From Sphaerulina vaccinii (Eukaryota; Ascomycota; Dothideomycetes; Mycosphaerellales; Mycosphaerellaceae): a stretch of 64,000 nt of DNA. Below the pieces are notes generated by a model, which did no database searches, was not told the DNA's origin, and saw only the letters and a list, made by a program, of their open reading frames with translations. Shown here in pieces: positions 11,226 through 20,543 of this stretch (within the stretch, counting starts at the first letter, position 1; every line of letters starts with the position of its first letter). Where the stretch lies: assembly GCA_022570795.1 (NCBI GenBank), contig JAKUDP010000008.1:1116001-1180000 (forward strand), written 5' to 3'. Made by a program: the position numbers and the translations under genes.

Positions 11226-12235
11226 ATAGTCCATTTGCAAGAGTGATTAGCGGGAGAAACTAGGTGTTAATTGTCTGCATTTGGGAACGATGGCGACGAA
11301 CACGGATACATTGGAAAATTTATTACAGCAGATACCCTTCGCATATTGTTAACGGAACGGCAGAGAGGATATGAATGCCCATGTTATTGAATGAAATAGA
11401 GAAATCATAATTAGAACTTGCTGCTGGACATGCAATAATGGACTCACTATTGTCGTTTCTTTAATTTGCTGCGTTGCACACAGCACATTTGTACACAGCA
11501 CATGATCTCGAGATGCGAGACGCACAAGGTGAGGTCGATGAGTTGCCAGCACGCCATCGCCCAGGACAGGACTCCTTCGTCTCCAGATCCAAGACCACGG
11601 TCCGCCCTGGTGGTGGTCAAGGTTCACTCCGAGCTCGGAAAGCCTTCGAGGTGCGGATAAGACCTTTGCCGTGGACAAGCCTACACAGGCACGAAATAAT
11701 GAGTCTGTCAGTATCAGGTCAGTTATACAGTGCCATGCTCACGCCGGACTGTATAGCAAGAAGTAAATGCGTGTTGAAAATGGTCTGCCTTTCGGAACGC
11801 TGTGATGAGAAGGAGAGAAGGACGCTCACATCCGAACGACATCGGACCAGATCAGTTCACTTCGCGCACAGTCCAAGAGTGCGGAAAACAACCGCATTTG
11901 TGAACACAGCTCTCTCCAGCTTTCTCCAAACACACTGTGCTACGACAACCGTGTCTTCAAGCACTCGAGAGAGTGCGGAAGGACAACATGCTTTACATGC
12001 GATACAGTAAAACCTCCGGTCAGCGTCAAACCCCCAGTGCGGAAGATGTGGGCACGAGTATAGGCTCGAGCAGGGTACTCTCGGATCACAGAGCGCGTAC
12101 CGCGAGCAATGCCGAACGAAGGACGGGTCAAGTAGAAGACAATGGCTTCTCTCATAATCTGGGCGACTCTGAGCGCTCTTGTGACCTTTCTACCTCTGAG
12201 CATTGATCGATATACTCACAAGCATAGCTGCCACC
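11226..12235. other. Intergenic, nothing convincing
   Basis: Overlapping open frames exist on both strands (up to 178 codons at 11474-12010 plus and 109 codons at 11349-11678 minus). None has a recognisable domain, and the two strands contradict each other. Most likely it holds the 3' UTR of the wall-protein gene and the promoter of the CoA-transferase gene. Confidence 0.4.
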
Positions 12236-13849
12236 ATGGTCTCGTCAATTACGCTGTGCATGCGAACAGCAAGCAACATTAGCAGAACGACACCTTCAGT
12301 ATGCTCAGTTCCATGACTATTGAGCTGGGAAAAGCCACTGACAGTATGGCAGTCACGACTTTTAGCACGTACCTTCGCCTCCTCGTCACGAAACCATGCT
12401 ATTAACAAAGTGGTCTCGTCTCCCGAAGAGGCTCTCAAGGACATGAAGCCCAATACAACACTTCTCTGTGGAGGGTTCGGTCTCTGCGGAGTGCCTGACA
12501 CTCTTATCAACACAGTAGAAAAGATGTCGCATATCAAAGGTCTGACAGCAGTATCGAATAATGCTGGTGTGCCAGGCAGTGGATTGGGAAAGCTATTGGC
12601 TAGCAAGCAGGTCAAGAAGATGATCGCATCATACGTGGGAGAGAACAAAGTTTTTGAGAAGGCATACTTGACTGGCGAGATCGAGCTGGAGCTTACTCCT
12701 CAAGGAACGCTTGCTGAGCGATGCTCTGCTGGTGGAAGAGGTGTACCGGCTTTCTATACGCCGGCTGCTGTTGGAACTGTCGTGCAGACTGGCGAGCTCC
12801 CTCTCAAGCACGATGCCGAGGGAAATGTGGTGGGTTTCAGCACACCAAAGGATGTGAAGGTCTTTGACGGCAAGCCGTATGTCATGGAAGAGGCTATCAA
12901 GGGAGACTATGCCTTCATCAAAGCATGGAAAGCAGACCGTCTTGGAAACGTCATGTTTCGTTATGCAGCTGGCAACTTCAATGGTGCCATGGCAAGAAAC
13001 GCGAAAGAGACGATTGTGGAGGCTGAGCACATTGTCGAACCTGGCGAGATCGATCCAGCTGCTGTTCACGTGCCTGGCATCTACGTCAAGAAAGTGATCC
13101 AGTCGACAACGCCAAAGGAGATCGAGAAGGTTGTCAATGCAAAGAGCCCGGAAGAGCTCAAAGCTGGCGCGCTCGGATCAGGAGAGACTGCCAACAAACG
13201 TGAGCGTATCGTAAGAAGAGCTGCGAAGGAATTCAAGAACGGACAATACGCCAATCTTGGTATCGGCATGCCTATGCTTGCACCTTCGTTCGTGGACGAG
13301 AGTGTGGAAGTCCAGCTTCAGTCCGAGAACGGCATTCTTGGTCTGGGCCCTTACCCACAGAAGGGCACAGAAGATCCAGATCTTATTAACGCTGGCAAGG
13401 AAACTGTCACACTCCGACCTGGTGCCGCTGTGTTTGGAAGCGATGAATCCTTCGGCATGATCAGAGCTGGACGTATCAACCTGACCATCCTCGGTGCCAT
13501 GCAGGTCTCGGCCAAGGGTGATCTCGCGAACTGGATGTTGCCAGGTAAGATCAAGGGCTTCGGTGGCGCTATGGATCTTGTCTCAAATCCAGAGAAGACG
13601 AAAGTAGTGGTGACGATGGAACACACCGACAAGAAGGGAAGACCAAAGATTCTCAACACATGCACATTCCCGCTTACTGGGCCTAAGTGTGTCAGTCTCA
13701 TCATCACAGAGCTTGCTGTGTTTGAGGTAGACTTCACCGATGGCTTGACTCTAATCGAGCATGCCGAAGGTGTCACTGTTGAAGAGATTAAGAGCAAGAC
13801 CGAGGCGCCATTCAAGGTGTCCGAGAGCTTGAAGGTCATGCAGCAATAG
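12236..13849 (+). CDS. Succinyl-CoA:3-ketoacid CoA-transferase, mitochondrial (SCOT)
   Basis: Transfers CoA from succinyl-CoA to acetoacetate or a related 3-oxoacid, in the mitochondrial matrix. Exon 1 (12236-12298) starts at an ATG in a strong context (GCCACCATGG) and encodes a basic, Ser/Arg-rich presequence. The intron is 12299-12352; exon 2 runs to 13849, giving 519 aa. The two family I CoA-transferase lobes are fused in one chain, as in animal OXCT: subunit A with CGGFGLCGVPD, and subunit B from about residue 300 with LGIGMP. The catalytic glutamate lies in SENGILGLGP at E346. Without the first exon the frame has no nearby ATG, which supports the spliced model. Length and motifs match eukaryotic SCOT. 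A broader acyl-CoA specificity is possible. Confidence 0.93.
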
Positions 13850-14015
13850 ATGGTTGAGGGTTCAGAATTGTCTTCTAGCATGGCGTTGGGGATCTTGTAG
13901 AGCAAAAGTAGACTAAAGATGTATCAAAACCTTTAAGATCAGTTGCCGAAAGGCACTTCTCATACACCATCTCAGCAGACCCGCCTGGCGGTCATCAGTC
14001 AATCGCCCGACGCTA

Positions 14016-14325
14016 CTATTCTCCGGCAATCGTCTCGATTGCCTTCTTGATCAGTCTGGACACGCAATGGTGTGGTGCCTGCCTAATGCATGGAGATGCT
14101 CATCAAGCACTATTTTCGGACAGCTGATCACTCACGACGCGTCCAGTTCCATCTTGGATGACCAAGAGCTTAGGAGCTTCCTCCGACATCAGATTCCCGA
14201 GATTCTGGCTACTGTTGGATAGGACCTCATGTCATGCGAGCTAGCGCATGACTGGATTTCTTAGGAGTTTACACCGAGGTGACAGGGATGTCGCCACCGG
14301 CGAACGAGAGCGAGGACGAGGGCAT
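14016..14325 (-). CDS. Possible small three-exon gene of unknown function
   Basis: Reading the minus strand, three short open segments join in phase 0 across introns with GT-AG ends: 14275-14325, 14136-14225 and 14016-14078 (introns 14226-14274 and 14079-14135). The product would be 67 aa, beginning MPSSSLSFAGG and ending IKKAIETIAGE. The middle exon reads smoothly (SEEAPKLLVIQDGTGRV). I recognise no family. A TATAAAA lies upstream on this strand at 14568-14574, about 240 bp before the ATG. It may be a real small protein, the 3' end of a decayed longer gene, or coincidence. Its orientation is the same as the BTB gene upstream. Confidence 0.33.
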
Positions 14326-14650
14326 TGGGTCTGCTGATCAGATGTGATCTTTTTGCTGAGGAAGAGATGCTTGTTCGAGCTGCTTGAGATCATTATTGTA
14401 CACAAGCAAGATGTATACCACTAGGACACGGCCAGGAAGCCTGCTATCGTCCGACAGTATCACAAACAATGCCCTCTAGAGTCCTCTCATGAATCTGGCC
14501 GCAATCAGGCAATCTGTTGCACGCTTAGTGCCTCAAGAGCTGCTCAACCTGCGGATGATACTCCTTCTTTTATAGCTTTCCTAAAACTTCCTGGCATCTG
14601 ATGCCGTTCGAAAAGCAAGCCGTACAACCAACAACTGCATCATGTAAGCT
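14326..14650. other. Short intergenic stretch
   Basis: Between the small predicted gene and the stop of the BTB gene. Holds the minus-strand TATAAAA at 14568-14574; nothing else supported. Confidence 0.4.
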
Positions 14651-15387
14651 CTACCTGGACTTCTGAGCCTTCAGGATAGTTCGCCGCAAGAACTCTCCAT
14701 TTCCGCGCAATAAATCGAACGATGCCTCAGCCTTCACGATCTGGGTCAGAGAAGCTGCAGCGAACTCTACAGCAGCAGCTCGCATGTTCTCGAAAAAGTC
14801 ACCTTCAGCATCAAACACTGCGCGACCGAGTCTGACGACGTGGTCATACTTGCTGCCGTAGACAGAATCTTCGAACCTGCTGTCGATGGTAGCGCTGAGC
14901 GACTCGATGCCATACTATACTGTGTTAGCATTGACATTTTGGCTGTCGGGCATTGATGTACCTTGTCTGCCGCGGTCCGAAGTTCAATCAAAGAAGCTCG
15001 ATGCTCCTTAACGCCGACCTGCTTGCTGTCGAACACTGACAATGCGTAGAAGTGCTGGAGCATGGCGTCAATGGTCTCTGCGCTTTCTGGAAGCTTGATG
15101 TGGTTCGAGTGTGTCTCGAGAAAACCCTTTGTGCAAGCTGCGTTAAGGAAGGAACAGGCGGAGCACACTACACTCTTGTGTACTTTGAATTCCTTTCCGC
15201 CAGCCTCGATCGTTAGGTCCGACCACTCGCGAGTCTCATACATGCTAAATGCTGTGTCAGCGCATGTGACCTAAGTTGATCGCAGAAGCATCTGTTACCG
15301 GCTAAGAGTAGCTTTCGCATAGTCGGCGTCGTCGCGCTTCCTCTTCATGTTCGTCGTTGGCGGTACTTCTGCTTTGGGCGACTCCAT
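14651..15387 (-). CDS. BTB/POZ domain protein
   Basis: Predicted protein-interaction factor, possibly a cullin-3 adaptor. Exons on the minus strand are 15299-15387, 14962-15244 and 14651-14914, giving 211 aa. Exon 1 encodes a basic N-terminus with KRKRDD. The BTB fold follows from about residue 37, with the typical SDLTI....KEFKVHKSVVC..C.FL and later IKLPE...I..ML.HFYAL. The introns are 15245-15298 (branch CTGAC) and 14915-14961 (GTACAT..TATAG, branch CTAAC). Without splicing the second exon runs into an unrelated frame, whereas the spliced frame continues with YGIESL and ends ILKAQKSR. The many small fungal BTB proteins are mostly uncharacterised. Substrate and partner are unknown. Confidence 0.85.
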
Positions 15388-15911
15388 TCTTGCAAAGGCT
15401 CCTCGAAATCGTTGATATTGTGTAATAGGCGAACCGCTGAAAATCGACGTGGTGGTCATGGTGTTGGTTCGATTTTGTGTGAGAATGAAGTTGTTGGTTT
15501 TCGATGGGTTGAGTCGAGGTTGAGTGCAAGTCTATGTTCTTGGGGCCAAGAAAATTTAAGTGCTAGGATGACGGCGCGTTGCGTGGTCACAAGTGAAGTC
15601 AGCGAGCGAAGTCAACTTCACTTCGCGGTCAAGTCTTGGCTGCGCGAAGAAGGGTCATTGAAAGAAGTAAATCCTGTCTTTCACTTTCTATCCTGCTTCA
15701 AGTTCTACTACTGCTTTTTACTACGTTGTACATGAGCATCGCAAATTTCACGTTCTGTTCCTACATTTGCCGTGATCGTGAGACCGAAGGCCTAGCGAGT
15801 GCGTTCATCAACGCCTTCCTGTTTCGGCCACCGCATGCAACATCCTTCCAAAATAGAAGCACATATATTGCACAAACCAACGACTCCTCACTTCCAAGAA
15901 ACAGTATCACC
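15388..15911. other. Divergent promoter between BTB and GNAT genes
   Basis: The two flanking genes are transcribed away from each other. No gene is seen. It contains a near-repeat AGTGAAGTCAGCGAGCGAAGTCAACTTCACTTC at about 15591-15623 with inverted GAAGT/ACTTC words, and CT-rich leader sequence near 15680-15720. The acetyltransferase frame stays open upstream to 15636, but that extension does not look conserved. Confidence 0.45.
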
Positions 15912-16490
15912 ATGTCCACCATAATCTACTCTCCAGCTATTCATGCCCAGCTTCTACCAGAAATTGCCTCAATCCACCATGCCTGCGTCATTCAAGACCA
16001 CATGGTAGCCTCAATCCTCGACATCGACCATCCCACCAAATTGAAAGACTTCTGGGAACAGCTTAGTCAAGAAGTCGTGGCTGGCACTCGCGCTATGGTT
16101 CTCTACATGATTGGCCACAAAGTAGCAGGAGTCGTGACTTTACTCATGCCAGCATCTGAAACCGGACCATTTCGTGCGTATGTCGAGAAGTTAATGGTCA
16201 GTCCCGATAATCGACGGAAAGGTATTGCGAGGATCTTGATGACGGAGCTGGAAGAGGTTGCGAGGGAGAGGCAGAGGTGGTTGCTGGTAATCTCTCGAGC
16301 TGCCGTGTGTGTTTAGTAAGTGCTGATGACTTGGTAGATGCTCGATACTGAAATCGGCTCGCCGGCTGAGCATGTCTACCCTCGACTTGGAGTTACCAGA
16401 GTAGGTATTGTGCCACGATATGGTATCTCGCCGCAGGATGGTAGACTGGTGGACGAGCTGTTCTTCTACAAGGATCTGCGAAGCGAGTGA
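15912..16490 (+). CDS. GNAT-family N-acetyltransferase
   Basis: Predicted acetyl-CoA-dependent acetyltransferase; substrate unknown. Exons 15912-16286 and 16338-16490 give 175 aa. The acetyl-CoA-binding motif A is clear: VEKLMVSPDNRRKGIARILM fits the V.p..RgkGig..Ll pattern. Exon 2 supplies the C-terminal part (LDTEIGSPAEHVYPRLG), as expected for small GNATs that end with a G.....Y.RLGF strand. The intron (GTAATC..GGTAG, branch-like CTGATG) is needed, because reading through hits a stop within ten codons. The start was chosen at CACCATG; the in-frame upstream Met at 15636 would add 92 unlikely residues. Confidence 0.85.
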
Positions 16491-16573
16491 GACTGATAAG
16501 AAGTGGGATTGCTGGCTCTGTCATCCTATTGATTTTCTGCTCTATCAGCTTCGATGTATCCTCTCGAACATAT

Positions 16574-17194
16574 CTACATAGTGATAGGAGCGAGTGGAAG
16601 TCCGCCGAATGCAACAACTCCTCGTCTCCAGTCAAGATCAATCTGAAGCACAGGCGGTGCCGCAGCCGGAATTGTGACAATGTTCAGCTTTGGCGCAACA
16701 GCCACGAGACTCAGGGTGTCGTGGTCATACGAGATGAGGTTCAAACCATCAGCAGTCTCCTTCATGAAGCCAGCAGCGTCAATCAGATCCTTCTTGGCGA
16801 TAAGAGCGTTCACAGCCTCAGTGATATCTGGTGCGATGGGATTCGCGACCACGGCGATGATGCGGTTGCTGTCTGGGATGTTTTCTAGAGCACCAAATCA
16901 GGCCCACTGACGTTCCCGAAACGTGGAATACAACTTACGACGCTTGATCGTCATGGCATCGTAGTATGCAATGCGGTTTGTGCGGTTCACCTCCGAGAAG
17001 GACTCGCGAATGGCTCCATACCCAGCCTGACCACCAGTATAGCTGTTGGCTGCGGTTGTAATGGTTCTGATCGCACGGTCCAGACGAAGGAGATCGTTTA
17101 CAAGGAGATCTGTTCCTGCATCGCGAGTCTCGACTGGAGTTGCGAAGGAAACGGCTGCGCTGGCGAGCAGGAGGAGAGATGAAAAGCCGACCAT
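16574..17194 (-). CDS. HsbA-like secreted protein (hydrophobic surface-binding / cell wall mannoprotein family)
   Basis: Predicted secreted protein of 188 aa from exons 16939-17194 and 16574-16884, with intron 16885-16938 (GTAAGT..CTCTAG). It opens with a signal peptide (MVGFSSLLLLASAAVSFATP), then a helix-rich chain low in cysteine with D....L..LD.AI.TIT near the start and later DITEAVNALIAKKDLIDAAG. This matches the HsbA / galactomannoprotein family, whose members bind hydrophobic surfaces or lipids and help recruit cutinases or coat the wall. It ends in an alanine/proline-rich, moderately hydrophobic tail without a clear GPI signal. Confidence 0.8.
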
Positions 17195-17246
17195 TGTTGC
17201 TGCTGGGAGTGGTATGACAACGTTGGAGGAGAGGAAGACTTACATT

Positions 17247-17821
17247 TCATACTACTTGCCCAAACACCATACGATACTTGCCGTTTGATTCCAAGACCTG
17301 TTGCGCGGGCTTGCTGGACGCCACCGTGACGATGTGATGTGAGGAGGATGGTGTAAAGTCAAATTCGGTCAGCAAGATGCCGAGGCCAGCACATTCCAAT
17401 TCGTTGGTTCGTGTCCACAAGGACAACGATGTCTTCAGCAACCAGTGTCAAAAACATTACCATCCTCGTGGAATCCCAAGCGCTTGGTGGCGAGCGTGAA
17501 AATGTATGTGAAGTCGATGCTCTGGAAGGCTGAGTCGGGGGAAGAAGGTCGTAGAGCAGAGCAGAGCAGCATGGCGACAGGGTCAGCAGTACGACGAACG
17601 AATGATCCGGCATGTCTGGATCACATTTGATCTTACGCTTCGGCGAGCGCGAAGTGTGTGTAGTTGCGAGTCAGGTAGGTAGAGAGGTTGAATGCTGACC
17701 ACTGACCACTGACCATGCCGGACCAGAACACAGAGATAGACGGATATGGTATCAAGAGCACGGTCTTTCAAAGGGAAATCGAGAACATACTCACAGCGCT
17801 ACCAATCGTGCCTGCCTTCAT
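17247..17821 (-). pseudogene. Possible interrupted multi-exon gene
   Basis: Minus-strand segments read like protein but do not join in one frame. They are ATG at 17821 (MKAGTIGSA), a segment starting WSAFNLSTYLTRN (near 17637-17700), a segment containing FTYIFTLATKRLGFHEDG (about 17450-17530), and a last segment ending GKYRMVFGQVV with a TGA at 17247. Splice-like signals exist (GTGAGT, GTAAGA, a CTGAC plus ACTCAG acceptor), but segment 2 ends in the wrong phase for segment 3 by one base, and segment 3 meets a TGA before segment 4. A triple TGGTCAG repeat at the first acceptor adds ambiguity. I recognise no family. It may be a decayed gene or one whose exons I cannot place. Confidence 0.25.
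17694..17713 (-). repeat. Tandem 7-bp repeat (TGGTCAG on the minus strand)
   Basis: The unit GGTCAGT repeats almost three times (forward CTGACCA units). Each copy ends in CAG, so together they offer successive possible 3' splice sites one 7-mer apart, in three different frames, for the candidate gene on the minus strand. Confidence 0.6.
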
Positions 17822-18208
17822 GATGAAAGAATGGTGGTACCGTGAGGAGCCAGCAAGAAAAGTCTGTAGATGAGAGCAGGGACGTGTTCGGCCACTTTCC
17901 AGGACGTGATCAAACAATCGACAGAGCATGCGGTATATATATGCTCCTCTGCTTGCGGGCGGAGTGAGATGACAAGAGCGGGCTTTCAGAAGCAGTACAA
18001 GGAAAATGGCATAGGACCATATGATGGAGCTCTAATGCCTCGGCCATGCCACTTGGGACCTACAACTAGAGCTTCAGATCCTCTGCAATGGTCAGCTTGA
18101 CACGGCCATGACTAGTCAGATCTACAAAGACTCTGTCGGGGCTCCATCGTACATCATAAGCACTACGTTCGTACCAGGTAGAGCACTATATCGCTAGATA
18201 GAGACAGC
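17822..18208. other. Intergenic, divergent promoter region
   Basis: No gene seen. It lies between the unresolved minus-strand locus and the plus-strand alcohol dehydrogenase. A TATATAT run occurs at about 17935-17942 (GGTATATATATGC). Confidence 0.45.
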
Positions 18209-19291
18209 ATGGCATCACTACCGGACACGATCTGGGCGTGGAGATGCTCACCAGGCACCGACAAGCGACTTGAAAAGAAGCGCGTTCAAACACCCAAGAC
18301 TCCTCCAGATGGCCTTCTCGTCAAGATCAAAGCTACTGGCGTTTGCCATAGTGACTGCTTCATTCTCGACATACCCCAATGCCCGCCAACCTGGGCACAA
18401 GAGTTCACTCTAGGTCACGAAGGTGCGGGAGAGATCGTCGAGATCGGATCAGGAGTCGATCAATCTGCTTTCAAGATAGGCGACATGGTAGCTGTTCATC
18501 CAGTACCTGGTTGCAAGGAATGCACAGTCTGTCAGAACGGCTATCAACGTATCTGCAAAGAGGCAGGAAATGGTGGATATGGTCTTGGTCGAGATGGCAT
18601 GATGCAGGAGTATGTCGCCGTGAGAGCAGACGCTTGTGTGAGAGTGCCGGAGGGAGTCTCGGCCGAACACGCATGTATAGCTGCAGATGCTATGCTGACC
18701 GCGTATCACGCTGTCAAGTATACAGCCGCTGTGGCGCCAGATCAGACGATTGCTATCATAGGATTGGGTGGACTTGGCCTTAATGCCTTGCAGACTGCTC
18801 AGCATCTTGGAGTTAAGCGGGTGCTGGTATTTGACAAGCGCCAGGACGCAGTTGACATTGCTATCCGACTAGACGTTGATCGCGAAGACGCTTTCTGTAC
18901 AGCAGATGCTGCACATCCGCCTATTCAGGAATTCTTGGCTCGGCGAAACATCTTAGTTGACACAGTCATCGACTTCGTTGGACACGAGCAGACTATACCT
19001 TTGGCACAGATGATCGTTCGACCTGTCGGTTTGATCGTCATGGTGGGACTCATCAGCCCCCAAGTGGCACTCATGCCACTTCTCGTTGTACAGAACTGCG
19101 TGACGATTAAGGGATCGTTCTGTGGTACGCTCGAGGGTCTGTCTGAAGTCCTGCAGCTTGTCAAGGAAGGTGTCATCAGACCTGAGATCAGTACAACGTC
19201 CATTGAGGAGTTACCTCAAGTGCTTCAGGACCTGAATGATGGTAAAATCAACGGGAGGAAGATCTTACTGCCAGACTGGTCTCCGGCATGA
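18209..19291 (+). CDS. Zinc-dependent alcohol dehydrogenase (MDR family)
   Basis: Predicted NAD(P)-dependent, zinc-containing alcohol dehydrogenase, cytosolic; substrate unknown. The single exon encodes 360 aa, the normal family length. The catalytic zinc site shows C46 (GVCHSD) and H70-E71 (GHEGAGE). The structural zinc loop is complete: C102, C105, C108 and C116. The Rossmann motif is GLGGLG near 185-190. At the usual third catalytic ligand the sequence reads AADAMLTAYHA, so Asp (about D160) replaces the more common Cys, as in several non-classical MDR enzymes. The start is the first ATG of the frame. Confidence 0.9.
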   Translation: MASLPDTIWAWRCSPGTDKRLEKKRVQTPKTPPDGLLVKIKATGVCHSDCFILDIPQCPPTWAQEFTLGHEGAGEIVEIGSGVDQSAFKIGDMVAVHPVPGCKECTVCQNGYQRICKEAGNGGYGLGRDGMMQEYVAVRADACVRVPEGVSAEHACIAADAMLTAYHAVKYTAAVAPDQTIAIIGLGGLGLNALQTAQHLGVKRVLVFDKRQDAVDIAIRLDVDREDAFCTADAAHPPIQEFLARRNILVDTVIDFVGHEQTIPLAQMIVRPVGLIVMVGLISPQVALMPLLVVQNCVTIKGSFCGTLEGLSEVLQLVKEGVIRPEISTTSIEELPQVLQDLNDGKINGRKILLPDWSPA

Positions 19292-19547
19292 TCGTCTTGG
19301 AGACTTGAGCGACTTCTTCTACGCCATAAAGTCGTGGCCATAGTATTGTACTATACAGCTGGTGCAGCTCGGTATGCCTTTCATTGTCTAGAAAGTTGCA
19401 ATTCCAGATCCGGATAACGAATAAATGCCATACCACTTCTTTCGTTTCCGGCGAAGACAAAGAAACCAGCAGTATCTTGCTAAGGGTCAAGTATGTTTCT
19501 CATGATCTTGGTCAAGCATTGCTGATGCAAGTGCACATACACGCAAC

Positions 19548-20324
19548 ATGCCATACCAACGCTTCAGCAGCTCAGACACTCATCGTCAACCCGGCGTAAC
19601 ACGCTACGAAGAACACCGCCCTCGAACACAGCTGCGCACTCCCCGACACGCCTACCAAGCTCCAAGAAACGAAACTCGATCTTACGACTACTACAACCCA
19701 GAAGCCGCTCCATCGCATCGCCCATCTCGACTTCCGCCAACCCGTGACATTCGTCCACCAGTATCATCTCGCTTCTCAGACTATTCGGACATTTACGATC
19801 AATACGAAACTCCATATCCAGATGATGTCCAACGACGAGACGAAGAAGTAGAAAGAAGATATTTGGCAGAGAGCAATGCTCGCACATATGCTGCACTTCC
19901 AAGATATACTGATGCGCTTCCGTACTATCGACCTCGTGATATCATTGGAGAGAGTGCGGATGCGGAGTACTTGCAAGCTCGGAGTGGACAGATTCCCGTT
20001 GCAGCACGACCGCTGAGGCGAGAAGGACCTTTTAGAGTCGAAAGGTCGTATTCGACAAATGTGCGAGAGCCTCCGCGATCTACTAGGCCTAGTCGACAAG
20101 CTTCTGCTAGAAGTGCGCAGTCGAATGCTGCAACTTATAACTCCGAGAGATCTGAGGAGAGGGCTTATGATGCTGAAAGATTCGAAGGTATGGCCAGGAG
20201 AGGACCTGGATTGGAAGATGTCAGAGGCCAGGTGCCTGATCTCGTGGGTGGTCAACGGAGGCGACCTTCCCAGCGGGAGAATGGTGGAGGCTTCTGGTCG
20301 GCACTTGGACTGAGTCGTAGGTAG
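19548..20324 (+). CDS. Hypothetical Arg/Ser/Tyr-rich disordered protein
   Basis: A 258-aa single-exon frame beginning MPYQRFSSSD and ending WSALGLSRR. It is rich in Arg, Ser, Pro, Tyr and acidic residues, with many RPSR/PPTR-like patches and almost no hydrophobic core, so it is probably intrinsically disordered. No domain, signal peptide or membrane segment is visible. The codon pattern is consistent through the frame and the opposite-strand frames are poorer, so I treat it as a real gene. Function unknown. Confidence 0.62.
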   Translation: MPYQRFSSSDTHRQPGVTRYEEHRPRTQLRTPRHAYQAPRNETRSYDYYNPEAAPSHRPSRLPPTRDIRPPVSSRFSDYSDIYDQYETPYPDDVQRRDEEVERRYLAESNARTYAALPRYTDALPYYRPRDIIGESADAEYLQARSGQIPVAARPLRREGPFRVERSYSTNVREPPRSTRPSRQASARSAQSNAATYNSERSEERAYDAERFEGMARRGPGLEDVRGQVPDLVGGQRRRPSQRENGGGFWSALGLSRR

Positions 20325-20543
20325 ACTTCATAGTTGTCTTCTCGTTGCACAATATATCGTAGTTCGATTACAAGTATGCTAGCATTTGTATCCAGGTGTC
20401 GGATTAGAAAGCACCACCAAATGGTCAGTGCCAATGAAGGAAGTGAATTGCTTCGCTGAAGTCTGGCCAGTTAGGACGAACCTCCTCGGTCAAGATAGAC
20501 TCTGCTCTGCGTGTACCTGCAACTCTCGCAAAAAGCCCATCCA

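Noticed and set aside
11474..12010. 178-codon plus-strand frame between the wall-protein and SCOT genes
   Set aside because: No protein-like pattern; a conflicting minus-strand frame covers part of it.
12320..12352. Non-ATG start extension of the SCOT frame
   Set aside because: The frame begins at TTG and lies inside a canonical intron; the spliced model from the strong ATG at 12236 gives a proper mitochondrial presequence.
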